DNA of 25,721 bases from contig JBBROS010000047.1 of the NCBI GenBank assembly GCA_038229135.1, forward strand, positions 1-25,721, written 5' to 3'. The DNA comes from JBBROS01 sp038229135. Lineage in GTDB: Bacteria > Pseudomonadota > Alphaproteobacteria > Acetobacterales > Acetobacteraceae. Shown here one piece after another: positions 8,437 through 15,748 of the stretch (within the stretch, counting starts at the first letter, position 1; every line of letters begins with the position of its first letter). Under the pieces are notes generated by a model. It was not told the origin of the DNA. It searched no databases and worked only from the letters and a program-made list of their open reading frames with translations. Position numbers and translations under genes: made by a program.

Positions 8437-9690
8437 CTACTCCGCCGGCACCGCCGCCAGCCGGGGCGCCCGCGCCGCATACCGGGCCCGCATCGGCTTC
8501 AGCACGAACAGCGCCATGAACGCCGCGATGATGTTCAGCGCCGCAGCACTCACGAATACCGCGTGCCAACTGCCCGTCATGGTCGTGATCACGCTCGTGT
8601 ACGGCACGATCAGGCTCGCCGTGCCCTTCGCCGTATACAGCAGCCCGGCGTTCGTCGCCGCATACTTGCTGCCGAACGTGTCCCCGCAGGTTGCCGGGAA
8701 CAGGCTGTAGATCTCGCCCCAGGCAAAGAACACGAGGCCCGTCAGCAACACGAACAGCACAGGGTTCTGTCCGAACATGCTGAGTGCGTAGATGCCCACG
8801 CCCTCGATGGCGAACGCGATGAACATGGTGTTCTCGCGCCCGATATGGTCGCTCACCCACCCGAAGAACGGCCGCGTGACGCCGTTCAGCACCCGATCGA
8901 TCGTGGCCGCGAACGTCAGCGCTGGCAGCGTGAGCCCGAGCAGGCTCACCGGAATGTCCGCAATCTTGAAGTCCTTGGCGATGGGCCCGAGCTGTGCGGT
9001 CGCCATCAGCCCGCCCGCCGCCATCATGACGAACATGGCGTACATCACCCAGAAGATCGGCGTCCGGATCATCTCCTTGGGCGTATGGTCCCGCCCCTGG
9101 CTGACACGCACCACCGCCGGGACCTGGCCCTTCTCGGGGGCCGCCAACAGCAACGCGAGAACCATCACCACCGCGCCCTGGCCAATGCCGAACCAGAAGA
9201 ACGCCGCCTCGTAGCCGCTCGCCTTGATCATCGCCTGGATCGGCACGACCGTGAACGCCGACCCGGCGCCGAACCCCATCGCCGTCAGTCCGGCCGCGAA
9301 GCCACGCCGATCCGGAAACCACTTCAATGAATTGCCGACGCAGGTGCCATACACGGCCCCGGCCCCGGTGCCGCACACGGCGGCTGCGAAATACAGCATC
9401 GGCAGCGTGTCGGCATACGAGTTCAACACCCAGCCGATGCCGCACAGCAGCCCGCCAAGCAGCGTCACGATCCGCGGGCCGTAGCGATCCACGAACCAGC
9501 CCTCGACCGGGACGAGCCACGTCTCGGTCAGGATGAAGATGCTGAACGCCCACTGGATGGCCGCCCGCTCCCACCCGTGCCGCTCCTGCATGGGCGTCAC
9601 GAAGAAGGTCCAGCCATATTGCAGGTTTGCGATCATGCACATGCAGATCACGCCGCAGATCAACTGCAGCCAGCGATTGCCACCTTGCAT
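8437..9690 (-). CDS. oxlT: OFA-family MFS transporter, likely oxalate/formate antiporter
   Basis: A 417-residue, 12-helix major facilitator protein of the inner membrane, with the cytoplasmic loop and its charged stretch (PEKGQVPAVVRVSQGRDHTP) between the two six-helix halves. WFVDRYGPR is the loop 2-3 motif. Two charged residues buried in the Oxalobacter OxlT transport path, Arg272 and Lys355, are matched here by Arg273 (VLNGVTRPFFGWVSDHIGR, helix 8) and Lys355 (LLYTAKGTAS, helix 11). These contact the dicarboxylate in OxlT, so oxalate is the favoured substrate, exchanged for formate or another small acid. ATG at 9690 has GGAG upstream. It sits 32 bp downstream of frc, which fits oxalate supply. 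Other OFA members carry other monocarboxylates, so the exact substrate is inferred. Confidence 0.85.
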   Translation of the reverse strand: MQGGNRWLQLICGVICMCMIANLQYGWTFFVTPMQERHGWERAAIQWAFSIFILTETWLVPVEGWFVDRYGPRIVTLLGGLLCGIGWVLNSYADTLPMLYFAAAVCGTGAGAVYGTCVGNSLKWFPDRRGFAAGLTAMGFGAGSAFTVVPIQAMIKASGYEAAFFWFGIGQGAVVMVLALLLAAPEKGQVPAVVRVSQGRDHTPKEMIRTPIFWVMYAMFVMMAAGGLMATAQLGPIAKDFKIADIPVSLLGLTLPALTFAATIDRVLNGVTRPFFGWVSDHIGRENTMFIAFAIEGVGIYALSMFGQNPVLFVLLTGLVFFAWGEIYSLFPATCGDTFGSKYAATNAGLLYTAKGTASLIVPYTSVITTMTGSWHAVFVSAAALNIIAAFMALFVLKPMRARYAARAPRLAAVPAE

Positions 9691-9722
9691 CCTATGCTCT
9701 CCTGCGCCAGCCCGTGGCCGAT

Positions 9723-10997
9723 CTATTCCGCCGCCATCCGCGGCCGGTCACCCAACGCCCCCGAGGCCTCGATCCGTGCGATCCGCTCCGGGTCGAACTT
9801 CAGGACGTCACGCAGGATCTCGTCCGTGTGCTCGCCCAGCAGCGGGCTGCGCAGCACCTCGGTCGGGCTGTCAGACATCTTGATCGGGTTGCCCACGGAC
9901 AAATACTTGCCCCGCACAGGGTGGTCCACCTCCACCACCGTGCCCGTGGCGCGCAGCCCCGGGTCCTCGGCTATCTCCTTCATGGACAGGATCGGGCCGC
10001 AGGGGATGTCGTGCTCGTTCAGCTCCGCCATCGCCTCGAACTTCGTGCGGCCCATGGTCCATTGCTCGATGGTGTCGAAGATGCTCCGCAGCCGGGGCAG
10101 CCGCGCGGCGGGCTTGGCGTAGTCCGGATGGGTCTTCCACTCCGGCTTGCCGATCACGTCGCAGATGGCGCCCCACACCGGGGCCTGCGCGATGAAGTAG
10201 ATGAAGGCGTTCGGATCCGTCTCCCAGCCCTTGCACTTCAGGATCCAGCCCGGCTGCCCGCCGCCCGAGGCGTTGCCCGCGCGGGGAACAGCCTCCCCGA
10301 ACTCGCCATCCGGAAACTGCGGATACTCCCTGAGCGGCCCATGCTCCAGCCGCTGCTGGTCCCGCAGCTTCACGCGGCACAGGTTCAGCACGCCATCCTG
10401 CATGGCGGCCAGCACCTTCTGCCCCCGCCCGGACGTGTTGCGCTGATACAGCGCCGCGACGATCCCCAGCGCCAGGTGCAGCCCGGTGCCGCTGTCCCCG
10501 ATCTGCGCGCCCGTCACCAGCGGCGGGCCGTCGTCGAAGCCCGTCGTGCTCGCAGCACCCCCGGCGCACTGCGCGACGTTCTCATAAACCTTGCAGTCCT
10601 CGAACGGCCCGGGCCCGAACCCCTTCACCGAGGCCAGGACCATGCGCGGGTTCAGCACCTGGATCCGCTCCCACGTGAACCCCATGCGGTCCAGCGCGCC
10701 CGGCGCGAAGTTCTCCACCAGCACGTCGCAACTGCGCACCAGCTCCTCCAGCACTTCCTTGCCGCCCGGGTTCTTGCTGTCGATCGTGATGCTGCGCTTG
10801 TTGTGGTTCAGCATCGTGAAATAGAGGCTGTCCGCGTCCGGCACGTCCTGCAGCTGCCCGCGCGTGATGTCGCCGACGCCTGGCCGCTCGACCTTGATGA
10901 CGTCCGCTCCCATCCAGGCCAGCAGCTGCGTGCAGGTCGGCCCCGATTGCACATGCGTGAAGTCGAGGATGCGGACCCCGTCGAGTGCCTTGGCCAT
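9723..10997 (-). CDS. frc: formyl-CoA:oxalate CoA-transferase (class III CoA-transferase)
   Basis: Moves CoA from formyl-CoA (or possibly succinyl-CoA) to oxalate, giving oxalyl-CoA, in the cytoplasm. ATG at 10997 with GGGAGA upstream gives 424 residues, about the length of Oxalobacter FRC. Residue numbering runs in register: LDFTHVQSGP with Gln17, SLYFTM.N.NKRSI, VLVENFAPGALDRMGFTWE, VYENVAQCAGGAASTTGF, and catalytic Asp168 (Asp169 in FRC) in QIGDSGTG. The glycine loop SGGGQPGW has Ser at the first position of FRC's GGGG. Position 48 is Gln (RGQLQD), as in E. coli YfdW, not Trp as in FRC. It is the first gene of a five-gene minus-strand run. A glutarate CoA-transferase role (gcdH is 8 kb away) was considered less likely because of the close FRC match. 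Confidence 0.93.
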   Translation of the reverse strand: MAKALDGVRILDFTHVQSGPTCTQLLAWMGADVIKVERPGVGDITRGQLQDVPDADSLYFTMLNHNKRSITIDSKNPGGKEVLEELVRSCDVLVENFAPGALDRMGFTWERIQVLNPRMVLASVKGFGPGPFEDCKVYENVAQCAGGAASTTGFDDGPPLVTGAQIGDSGTGLHLALGIVAALYQRNTSGRGQKVLAAMQDGVLNLCRVKLRDQQRLEHGPLREYPQFPDGEFGEAVPRAGNASGGGQPGWILKCKGWETDPNAFIYFIAQAPVWGAICDVIGKPEWKTHPDYAKPAARLPRLRSIFDTIEQWTMGRTKFEAMAELNEHDIPCGPILSMKEIAEDPGLRATGTVVEVDHPVRGKYLSVGNPIKMSDSPTEVLRSPLLGEHTDEILRDVLKFDPERIARIEASGALGDRPRMAAE

Positions 10998-11148
10998 GCG
11001 TGTCTCCCTATCGACGCATTTATGTTCACCATATCCGGCTCCGGGCAACATGGAAATTGCGTCACCACGCACCATTGAGCGCGCAAGCCGTCAGCGGAAC
11101 GGACCGCGCCGCCGCCCGTTCAAGCCGCACCCGACCAGGAGCCTGCTC
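10998..11148. promoter_or_regulatory. divergent intergenic region between frc and small acidic gene
   Basis: This 151-bp region must hold the promoter(s) of the frc run and perhaps of the rightward small gene. It has a locally AT-richer patch (about 11017-11060) in an otherwise very GC-rich window. An imperfect inverted repeat (TATG.....CATA, 11021-11033) lies about 25 bp upstream of the frc start and could be a regulator site or part of a promoter. I do not see a confident -35/-10 pair. Confidence 0.4.
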
Positions 11149-11460
11149 ATGTCCGACGACCTCGATGCCACCTCCGCCCGCCACGGCCACGCCCGCACCT
11201 TGGCCGAGCAGGCTATCGCCGCGCAGGAGGCCGGCGACGACGACGAAGCCGATCGCCTCTTCGCCGAAGCCGCCCGCGTCGACCCCGACGCGGTCGCCAA
11301 CGCCCTCACCGCCGCGCCCGACACCGCCGTCGGCGCCGACTCGCTGCCGCAGGAGGACGAGGAGATCGAGGCCATGAGCCGCACCATCCAGCCCAACAGC
11401 GACGCCCCAACCCGCGCCGGCGTCGGCGGCCGCGGCAGCGGCGCCGACAGCCAGGACTGA
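11149..11460 (+). CDS. small acidic protein with one TPR-like helix pair
   Basis: I do not recognise this 103-residue protein as a named family. ATG at 11149 follows AGGAG with 8-base spacing, which supports a real gene. Residues about 17-48 (AEQAIAAQEAGDDDEADRLF and following AEAARVDPDAV) have the spacing of a single tetratricopeptide repeat: small residue, Gly-Asp turn, A..LF.EA....P. The second half is Glu/Asp-rich, then Gly/Ser/Ala-rich and probably disordered. There is no signal peptide or membrane segment. It is divergent from frc and convergent with motA, so no operon partner suggests a role. It may be a small interaction protein. Confidence 0.65.
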   Translation: MSDDLDATSARHGHARTLAEQAIAAQEAGDDDEADRLFAEAARVDPDAVANALTAAPDTAVGADSLPQEDEEIEAMSRTIQPNSDAPTRAGVGGRGSGADSQD

Positions 11461-11463
11461 CCT

Positions 11464-11513
11464 GCCTTCTCCCTACCCCTTGCCGGAAGGGCCAGGGGTG
11501 GGGCGGCTGGCAG
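11464..11513. repeat. C/G-rich palindromic intergenic element (copy 1)
   Basis: The core ccccttgccggaagggccaggggtgg-type sequence with outer CTGC (11462-11465) and GCAG (11510-11513) arms closely matches the element at 20191-20240: C-tract, CCTTGCCGGA, G-tract, GGGGTGGGG, then GCAGA. It lies between the convergent stops of the small acidic gene and motA, where a strong hairpin could act as a two-way terminator. Confidence 0.65.
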
Positions 11514-11537
11514 AACGGACCTCTGCTGCAACACCCC

Positions 11538-12407
11538 TCATGCCGCCAGCTTTGCCCCCTGCACCGCCTCCTCCACCTCCTGGAAGCTCGGCATATGCTG
11601 GTTCGGCGCCATCTTGCGCCCCGACTCCACACTCACCTGCGGCGCATTCCCATGCAGGTGCGCCACCATGATGGCCCGGATCACCTCCATGTACTTGCTC
11701 TCCTCCTCCACCACGCCCTTCAGCCGCGAGGCGAACGGCCCCGCCATGCCATAGGCCAGCAGGACGCCCAGGAACGTGCCCACAAGCGCGCCCCCGATCA
11801 TCGCCCCCAGCACCGCCGGCGGCTCGTTGATGTGGCTCATCGTCTTGATCACGCCCAGCACCGCAGCCACGATCCCGAGGGCCGGCAACCCGTCCGCCAT
11901 CGATTGCAGGGCATGCGCCCCGTGCAGCTCCTCGTGCAGCGTCTTCTTCAGCTCGCGGCCCATCACGTCCTCGATCTGGTGCGGGTCGTCCGCGTTCATT
12001 CCCATCATGCGGAAATAGTCGCAGATCATCGCCGTCGCATGGTGGTGGGCCAAAATGCGCGGGAACTGCTGGAACGCGCTGCTCTCCTCCGGCTTCTCGA
12101 TGTGCGGCTCGAGCGCCATCGCCCCCTTGCTCGAGGCCAGCCGCACGAACAGGAACATGAGGCTCAGCAACTCCACATAATGCGCTTTGCTGAACTGCGC
12201 CCCCTTCAGGATCTTCTTGAATCCGGCGAGCGTGTGCTTCACGTCGTGCAGCGAGTTGGACATGAAGAACGTCCCGATCGCCGCCCCACCGATCGTCAGC
12301 AGCTCGAACGGCATCGCCTCGATCAGCGGCTCGAAGTTGCCGCCCGCCAGCGCGTAGCTGCCGAACACGCAGCCGAGCAGGAACAGCAATCCCCCGATCG
12401 TCAGCAT
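11538..12407 (-). CDS. motA: flagellar motor stator protein MotA
   Basis: An inner-membrane part of the proton-driven MotA-MotB stator. The 289 residues have helices at about 1-20 and 34-51, a large cytoplasmic loop, and helices at about 172-190 and 199-222. Pro175 (LPALGIV) and Pro224 (MAGPFAS) are 49 residues apart, as the functional prolines Pro173 and Pro222 of E. coli MotA. Arg89 and Glu100 lie in the loop region where E. coli has the rotor-facing Arg90/Glu98. The gene starts 3 bases after the motB stop, so it is translated from the same message; the ribosome-binding site must lie within the end of motB and is weak. The order motB then motA is the reverse of the common motAB order. The 3' end faces a palindromic element. 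Confidence 0.93.
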   Translation of the reverse strand: MLTIGGLLFLLGCVFGSYALAGGNFEPLIEAMPFELLTIGGAAIGTFFMSNSLHDVKHTLAGFKKILKGAQFSKAHYVELLSLMFLFVRLASSKGAMALEPHIEKPEESSAFQQFPRILAHHHATAMICDYFRMMGMNADDPHQIEDVMGRELKKTLHEELHGAHALQSMADGLPALGIVAAVLGVIKTMSHINEPPAVLGAMIGGALVGTFLGVLLAYGMAGPFASRLKGVVEEESKYMEVIRAIMVAHLHGNAPQVSVESGRKMAPNQHMPSFQEVEEAVQGAKLAA

Positions 12408-12410
12408 CGC

Positions 12411-13541
12411 TCAGCGAACGTCCCGAGGCGCCGTTGATTCCCGCAGCACGGTGATCGCGATACGCCGGTTCGCCGCCGCCATCCGGTCCTCGCGCAGCAG
12501 CGGCTCCCGGTCGGCCAGCCCCGCCACGCTCCGCAGCCGCGCCTCCGGCAGCCCGGCCTCCACCAGCAGCCGCCGGGTCGCGTTCGCCCGGTCGGCCGAC
12601 AAGTCCCAGTTGCTCCGCTCCCCGCCCTTGAACGGTGCCGCATCCGTGTGCCCCGCGATCGCAACCCCCTGCGGCAGCCGCAGCAGCACCGGCGCCACCT
12701 TCGACAGCAGCGCCCTGCTCCGCTCGTTCAGCGCCGCCGAGCCCGTCGGGAACATCGGCGACCGGTCCTCGTCCAGCACCTGGATCCGCAGGCCCTCCGG
12801 CACCTGGTCGATCCGCAGCTGCCCGGCAAGCTCCGCCAGCGCCGGATCGGCCCGCACGGCATCGCGGATCTGCTGCGCAGCCTGGTCGAAGCTCAGCTGC
12901 TCCCGCCGCTGCAACTCCGCCGCGAGCGCCGCATCGGCATCGGCCGCCCCCGCCCCCCGCTTCGACTCGCCCGTTTTCGCATCGCCCGCCTTCGCATCGC
13001 CCGCCTTCGCCTCGCCCGCCTTCGCCTCGCCCGTCTTCGCCTCACCCTGCTTCGAGTCACCCGCCTGCGCCACACCCGCGCCCTCACGCGCCGCCGCCTG
13101 CAGCCCGGCCTGGGCCCGCCCGCCCTCGCCCGCCTGGCCCGCGCGTCCCGCCCCACCCTCGCGCGCGAGCCCCTGTCCGGCCCCACGCCCCGGCTCCCGC
13201 TCCGCCTCCTCCTCCTCATCGAGCATGTTGAGCGCCAGCGGCGCTGGCAGCGCCGAGACCGCGCCGTTGTCGGACGCCATCGAACCCACGCTGTTCGGCG
13301 TCCGCCCCCCGAAGATCATCCCGAACCCGGAACTCGCCCGCGACAGCTCGTTATGCGGGCTGAAATAGTCCGCAATGCCGCGCCGCTGGTCCTGCGAGGT
13401 CGCGTTCAACAGCCACATCAGCAGGAAAAAGGCCATCATCGCCGTCACGAAGTCGGCGTACGCCACCTTCCAGGCACCGCCATGGTGGCCGCCCTCCACC
13501 ACCTCCTCGCGCTTGATCACGATCGACTTCCCGCGCGCCAT
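12411..13541 (-). CDS. motB: flagellar motor stator protein MotB with long repeat-containing linker
   Basis: The peptidoglycan-anchored half of the stator. The 376 residues begin with a basic cytoplasmic segment, then one membrane helix (KVAYADFVTAMMAFFLLMWL, about 25-45) with Asp30 as the proton carrier (Asp32 in E. coli), then the plug/periplasmic start (DYFSPHNELSR). A C-terminal OmpA/MotB peptidoglycan-binding domain (about 235-365) has SPMFPTGSAALN, IAGHTDAAPF and NWDLSADRANATRRLL. Between them is an unusual linker of about 100 residues: Glu-rich, then Gly/Ala-rich, then seven 5-residue repeats such as GEAKA/GDAKA. The start ATG at 13541 has GGAGG 7 bases upstream. It is the first gene of motB-motA; no other flagellar gene is in the window. 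Confidence 0.93.
   Translation of the reverse strand: MARGKSIVIKREEVVEGGHHGGAWKVAYADFVTAMMAFFLLMWLLNATSQDQRRGIADYFSPHNELSRASSGFGMIFGGRTPNSVGSMASDNGAVSALPAPLALNMLDEEEEAEREPGRGAGQGLAREGGAGRAGQAGEGGRAQAGLQAAAREGAGVAQAGDSKQGEAKTGEAKAGEAKAGDAKAGDAKTGESKRGAGAADADAALAAELQRREQLSFDQAAQQIRDAVRADPALAELAGQLRIDQVPEGLRIQVLDEDRSPMFPTGSAALNERSRALLSKVAPVLLRLPQGVAIAGHTDAAPFKGGERSNWDLSADRANATRRLLVEAGLPEARLRSVAGLADREPLLREDRMAAANRRIAITVLRESTAPRDVR
12961..13065 (-). repeat. 15-bp tandem repeat inside motB
   Basis: Seven head-to-tail 15-bp units start at 12961, 12976, 12991, 13006, 13021, 13036 and 13051 (plus-strand form ttcgcctcgcccgcc with small variations). On the minus strand they encode AGEAK/AGDAK/TGESK pentapeptides. 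The four middle units are nearly identical, pointing to recent slippage expansion that keeps the frame. Confidence 0.9.
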
Positions 13542-13595
13542 CGCCGCACCTCCGGATACGGGGCGCCAACCTGACGGCGAGAGGTTAACGCACCG

Positions 13596-14582
13596 CTACT
13601 CGGCCGCCACCGCCAACGCCGCGTCCTCGCCCTGCACGACAGGCTGCATGGTCATGAACTTCTCCGCCTCGAGCGCCGCCATGCACCCCGTGCCGGCCGC
13701 CGTGATGGCCTGGCGCCACACCTTGTCCTGCACGTCGCCCGCCGCGAACACGCCCGGCACGCTCGTGCGCGTCGTACCAGCCTCGGTCAGCACGTAGCCC
13801 TCGTCGTCCAGCGCCACCTGGCCCCGGAACAGGCTCGTGTTCGGCGTGTGCCCGATCGCCACGAACACGCCGTCGACCGCCAGCTCCCGCATGGCCCCGG
13901 TCTGCGTGTCGCGCAGCCGCAGCCCCTGCACCACTTCGGGCTGCCCGCCGCCCAGGATCTCGTCCACTGCGCTGTTCCACACCACCTCCACCTTCGGGTG
14001 GGCGAACAGCCGCCGCTGCAGGATCTTCTCCGCCCGCAGGCTGTCCCGCCGGTGGACGAGCGTCACGTGCGAGGCATGGTGCGTCAGGTGCAGCGCCTCC
14101 TCGACAGCCGTGTTGCCGCCGCCCACCACCGCCACGCGCTTTCCGCGGTAGAAGAAGCCATCGCACGTGGCACAGGCCGACACCCCGGCCCCCTGCAGCC
14201 GGCTCTCGCTCGGCAGCCCCAGCCACCGCGCCTGCGCGCCCGTGGCGATCACCACCGTGTCCGCCAGATAAACCGTCCCGCTATCCCCCGTGCACCGGAA
14301 GGGCCGGCGCGAGAAATCCACCGTCATGACGATGTCGTGGATCACCCGCGTGCCGACATGCTCGGCCTGGCGCTGCATCTGCTCCATCAGCCACGGCCCC
14401 TGGATGGCCTCCGCGAAGCCCGGGTAATTCTCCACCTCGGTCGTGATCATGAGCTGCCCGCCCGGCTGCAGCCCGGCCACCAGCACCGGCTCCAGGCTCG
14501 CCCGCGCCGCATAGATGGCCGCCGTGTAGCCTGCAGGGCCCGCGCCGATGATCAGCATGCGGGTGGGAATCGTCTCTGCCAT
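13596..14582 (-). CDS. trxB: thioredoxin-disulfide reductase
   Basis: An FAD/NADPH enzyme that reduces thioredoxin in the cytoplasm. ATG at 14582 with GGAG upstream gives 328 residues; the open frame continues upstream, but the family start lies here. From N to C: FAD motif IIGAGPAGYTAAIYAARA (11-28), GGQLMITTEVENYPGF, VIATGAQARWLGLPSE, redox pair Cys137-Ala-Thr-Cys140 (SACATCDGFFYRG), NADPH motif VAVVGGGNTAVEEAL, HRRDSLRAEKI, and GVFAAGDVQDKVWRQAITAAGTGCMAA. It lies 54 bp left of the motB start but in the opposite direction of the regulator on its right. Divergence from an Lrp-family gene is an arrangement I recall from other alphaproteobacteria. Confidence 0.95.
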   Translation of the reverse strand: MAETIPTRMLIIGAGPAGYTAAIYAARASLEPVLVAGLQPGGQLMITTEVENYPGFAEAIQGPWLMEQMQRQAEHVGTRVIHDIVMTVDFSRRPFRCTGDSGTVYLADTVVIATGAQARWLGLPSESRLQGAGVSACATCDGFFYRGKRVAVVGGGNTAVEEALHLTHHASHVTLVHRRDSLRAEKILQRRLFAHPKVEVVWNSAVDEILGGGQPEVVQGLRLRDTQTGAMRELAVDGVFVAIGHTPNTSLFRGQVALDDEGYVLTEAGTTRTSVPGVFAAGDVQDKVWRQAITAAGTGCMAALEAEKFMTMQPVVQGEDAALAVAAE

Positions 14583-14664
14583 GGGATGCTCCGTTCGCCC
14601 ACCCAAGATAGGAAGCCTGCCCCGCCCCCCGCAAGCGACCGGCGCGTCAAAGCAACGACCGGGG

Positions 14665-14696
14665 TTGAGCGCGGAGCGTCTCTGCAATAATGTTGC
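14665..14696 (+). promoter_or_regulatory. candidate promoter and Lrp-type operator between trxB and the Lrp-family gene
   Basis: TTGAGC (14665-14670) and AATAAT (14686-14691, five of six bases as in TATAAT) with a 15-bp spacer could be a rightward promoter. The -10 lies inside a 13-bp inverted repeat, GCAA-TAATG-TTGC (14684-14696), about 28 bp before the Lrp-family start. A palindrome with an AT centre covering the -10 is what an autoregulating Lrp/AsnC protein would be expected to bind. Untested. Confidence 0.4.
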
Positions 14697-14723
14697 GCCG
14701 AACCAGGACTAGCCAGCACAACC

Positions 14724-15203
14724 ATGAAACTGGGCAGCACCGACACCCCGGAGCTCGACGCGATCGACCGGCGCATCCTCGCCGAACTCCAGGTCGACGG
14801 CCGCATGACCAACGTGGAGCTGGCGCGCCGGGCCGACATCACCGCGCCCCCCTGCCTCCGCCGCATGCGCCGACTCGAGGAGGCCGGAGTCATCCGCGGC
14901 TACCACGCCGACACGGACCCGGCGCGGCTGGGGTGGGAGATCGTGTTCTTTGCCATCGTCGGCCTCGAGAGCCAGAAGGAGACGGTGCTCCGCGCCTTCG
15001 AGCAGCTCGTCGCCGAATGGCCCGAAGTGCGCGAGTGCCACATGATCCGCGGCGGCGGGGATTTCCTGCTCCGCCTGGTAGCGCGCGACACGGCGCACGA
15101 GAACGCCCTCACCACCAAGCTGACCGGCGCCCCGCACGTCGCCCGGGTGCAGACGCTGCAGACCATCCGCACCAGCCGAAACCTGGCCGGCGTGCCGCTG
15201 TAG
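14724..15203 (+). CDS. Lrp/AsnC-family transcriptional regulator
   Basis: A DNA-binding regulator of 159 residues. The N-terminal winged helix-turn-helix is seen in LDAIDRRILAELQVDGRMTN and ELARRADITAPPCLRRMRRL (about residues 11-58), followed by the linker EEAGVIRGYHADTD. The RAM (ligand-sensing) beta-alpha-beta domain follows (FFAIVGLESQ, VRECHMIRGGGDFLLRLVAR). Family members respond to amino acids or related small molecules and form octamers. ATG at 14724 was chosen because the conserved helix-turn-helix starts directly after it. It is divergent from trxB with 141 bp between starts and is followed after 2 bp by a phosphatase gene, so it may control both sides. The effector is not predictable from the sequence. 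Confidence 0.92.
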   Translation: MKLGSTDTPELDAIDRRILAELQVDGRMTNVELARRADITAPPCLRRMRRLEEAGVIRGYHADTDPARLGWEIVFFAIVGLESQKETVLRAFEQLVAEWPEVRECHMIRGGGDFLLRLVARDTAHENALTTKLTGAPHVARVQTLQTIRTSRNLAGVPL

Positions 15204-15205
15204 CC

Positions 15206-15748
15206 ATGCGCTGGCTGGCGATCGCACTCCTCCTCCTGGCCGCCCCGGCGCGCGCCGAGGACCCATGGGCCGCACTCCGATCGCCCGACGCCACCGTGCT
15301 CATGCTCCGGCACGCCGAGGCCCCGGGCATCGGAGACCCGCCGGGCTACCGCCTGGAGGACTGCGCCACCCAGCGCAACCTCGATGCGAACGGCCGCGAC
15401 CAGGCCCGCGGCATCGGCGTGCGCCTCCGCGCCCAGCATGTCGCCATCGCCGCCGTGCTCACCTCCGCATGGTGCCGCTGCACGGAAATCGCCCGCCTCG
15501 CCTTCCGCCGCGAACCCACGGTGGACGCTGCCTTCAACTCCTTCTTCGACGACCGCGACCGCGACGCCGAGGCCACCCGCGCCGCCACCCGGCTGATTGC
15601 CGCCTGGCGCGGGCCGGGCACGCTCGCCATCGTCACCCACCAGGTGAACATCACCGCGCTGACCGGGATCGTCCCCGCCAGTGGCGAGGGCGTGGTGCTC
15701 AGGCCGTCGAACGAAGGCTTCGCCGTCGTCGGACGGCTGAAGCCGTGA
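15206..15748 (+). CDS. exported histidine phosphatase-family protein
   Basis: A 180-residue phosphoglycerate mutase-like (branch 1) protein. Residues 1-17 (MRWLAIALLLLAAPARA) form a signal peptide with an Ala-Arg-Ala cleavage site, so it acts in the periplasm. The catalytic RHG motif appears as LRHAEAP with His36 (Ala in place of Gly). Then come QRNLDANGRDQARGIG, a second conserved segment (LTSAWCRCTEIARLAF, the usual SPL.R..+TA position) and IVTHQVNITALTG with the second catalytic His. Start ATG 15206 lies 2 bp after the Lrp-family stop. Its stop TGA (15746-15748) directly abuts the stop of the convergent small membrane protein gene, with no spacer. The substrate is unknown. Confidence 0.87.
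   Translation: MRWLAIALLLLAAPARAEDPWAALRSPDATVLMLRHAEAPGIGDPPGYRLEDCATQRNLDANGRDQARGIGVRLRAQHVAIAAVLTSAWCRCTEIARLAFRREPTVDAAFNSFFDDRDRDAEATRAATRLIAAWRGPGTLAIVTHQVNITALTGIVPASGEGVVLRPSNEGFAVVGRLKP

Noticed and set aside
9723..10997. Succinyl-CoA:glutarate CoA-transferase partnered with gcdH
   Set aside because: The sequence follows FRC in register including catalytic Asp and loop regions, and it sits next to an oxalate-type transporter, not next to gcdH.
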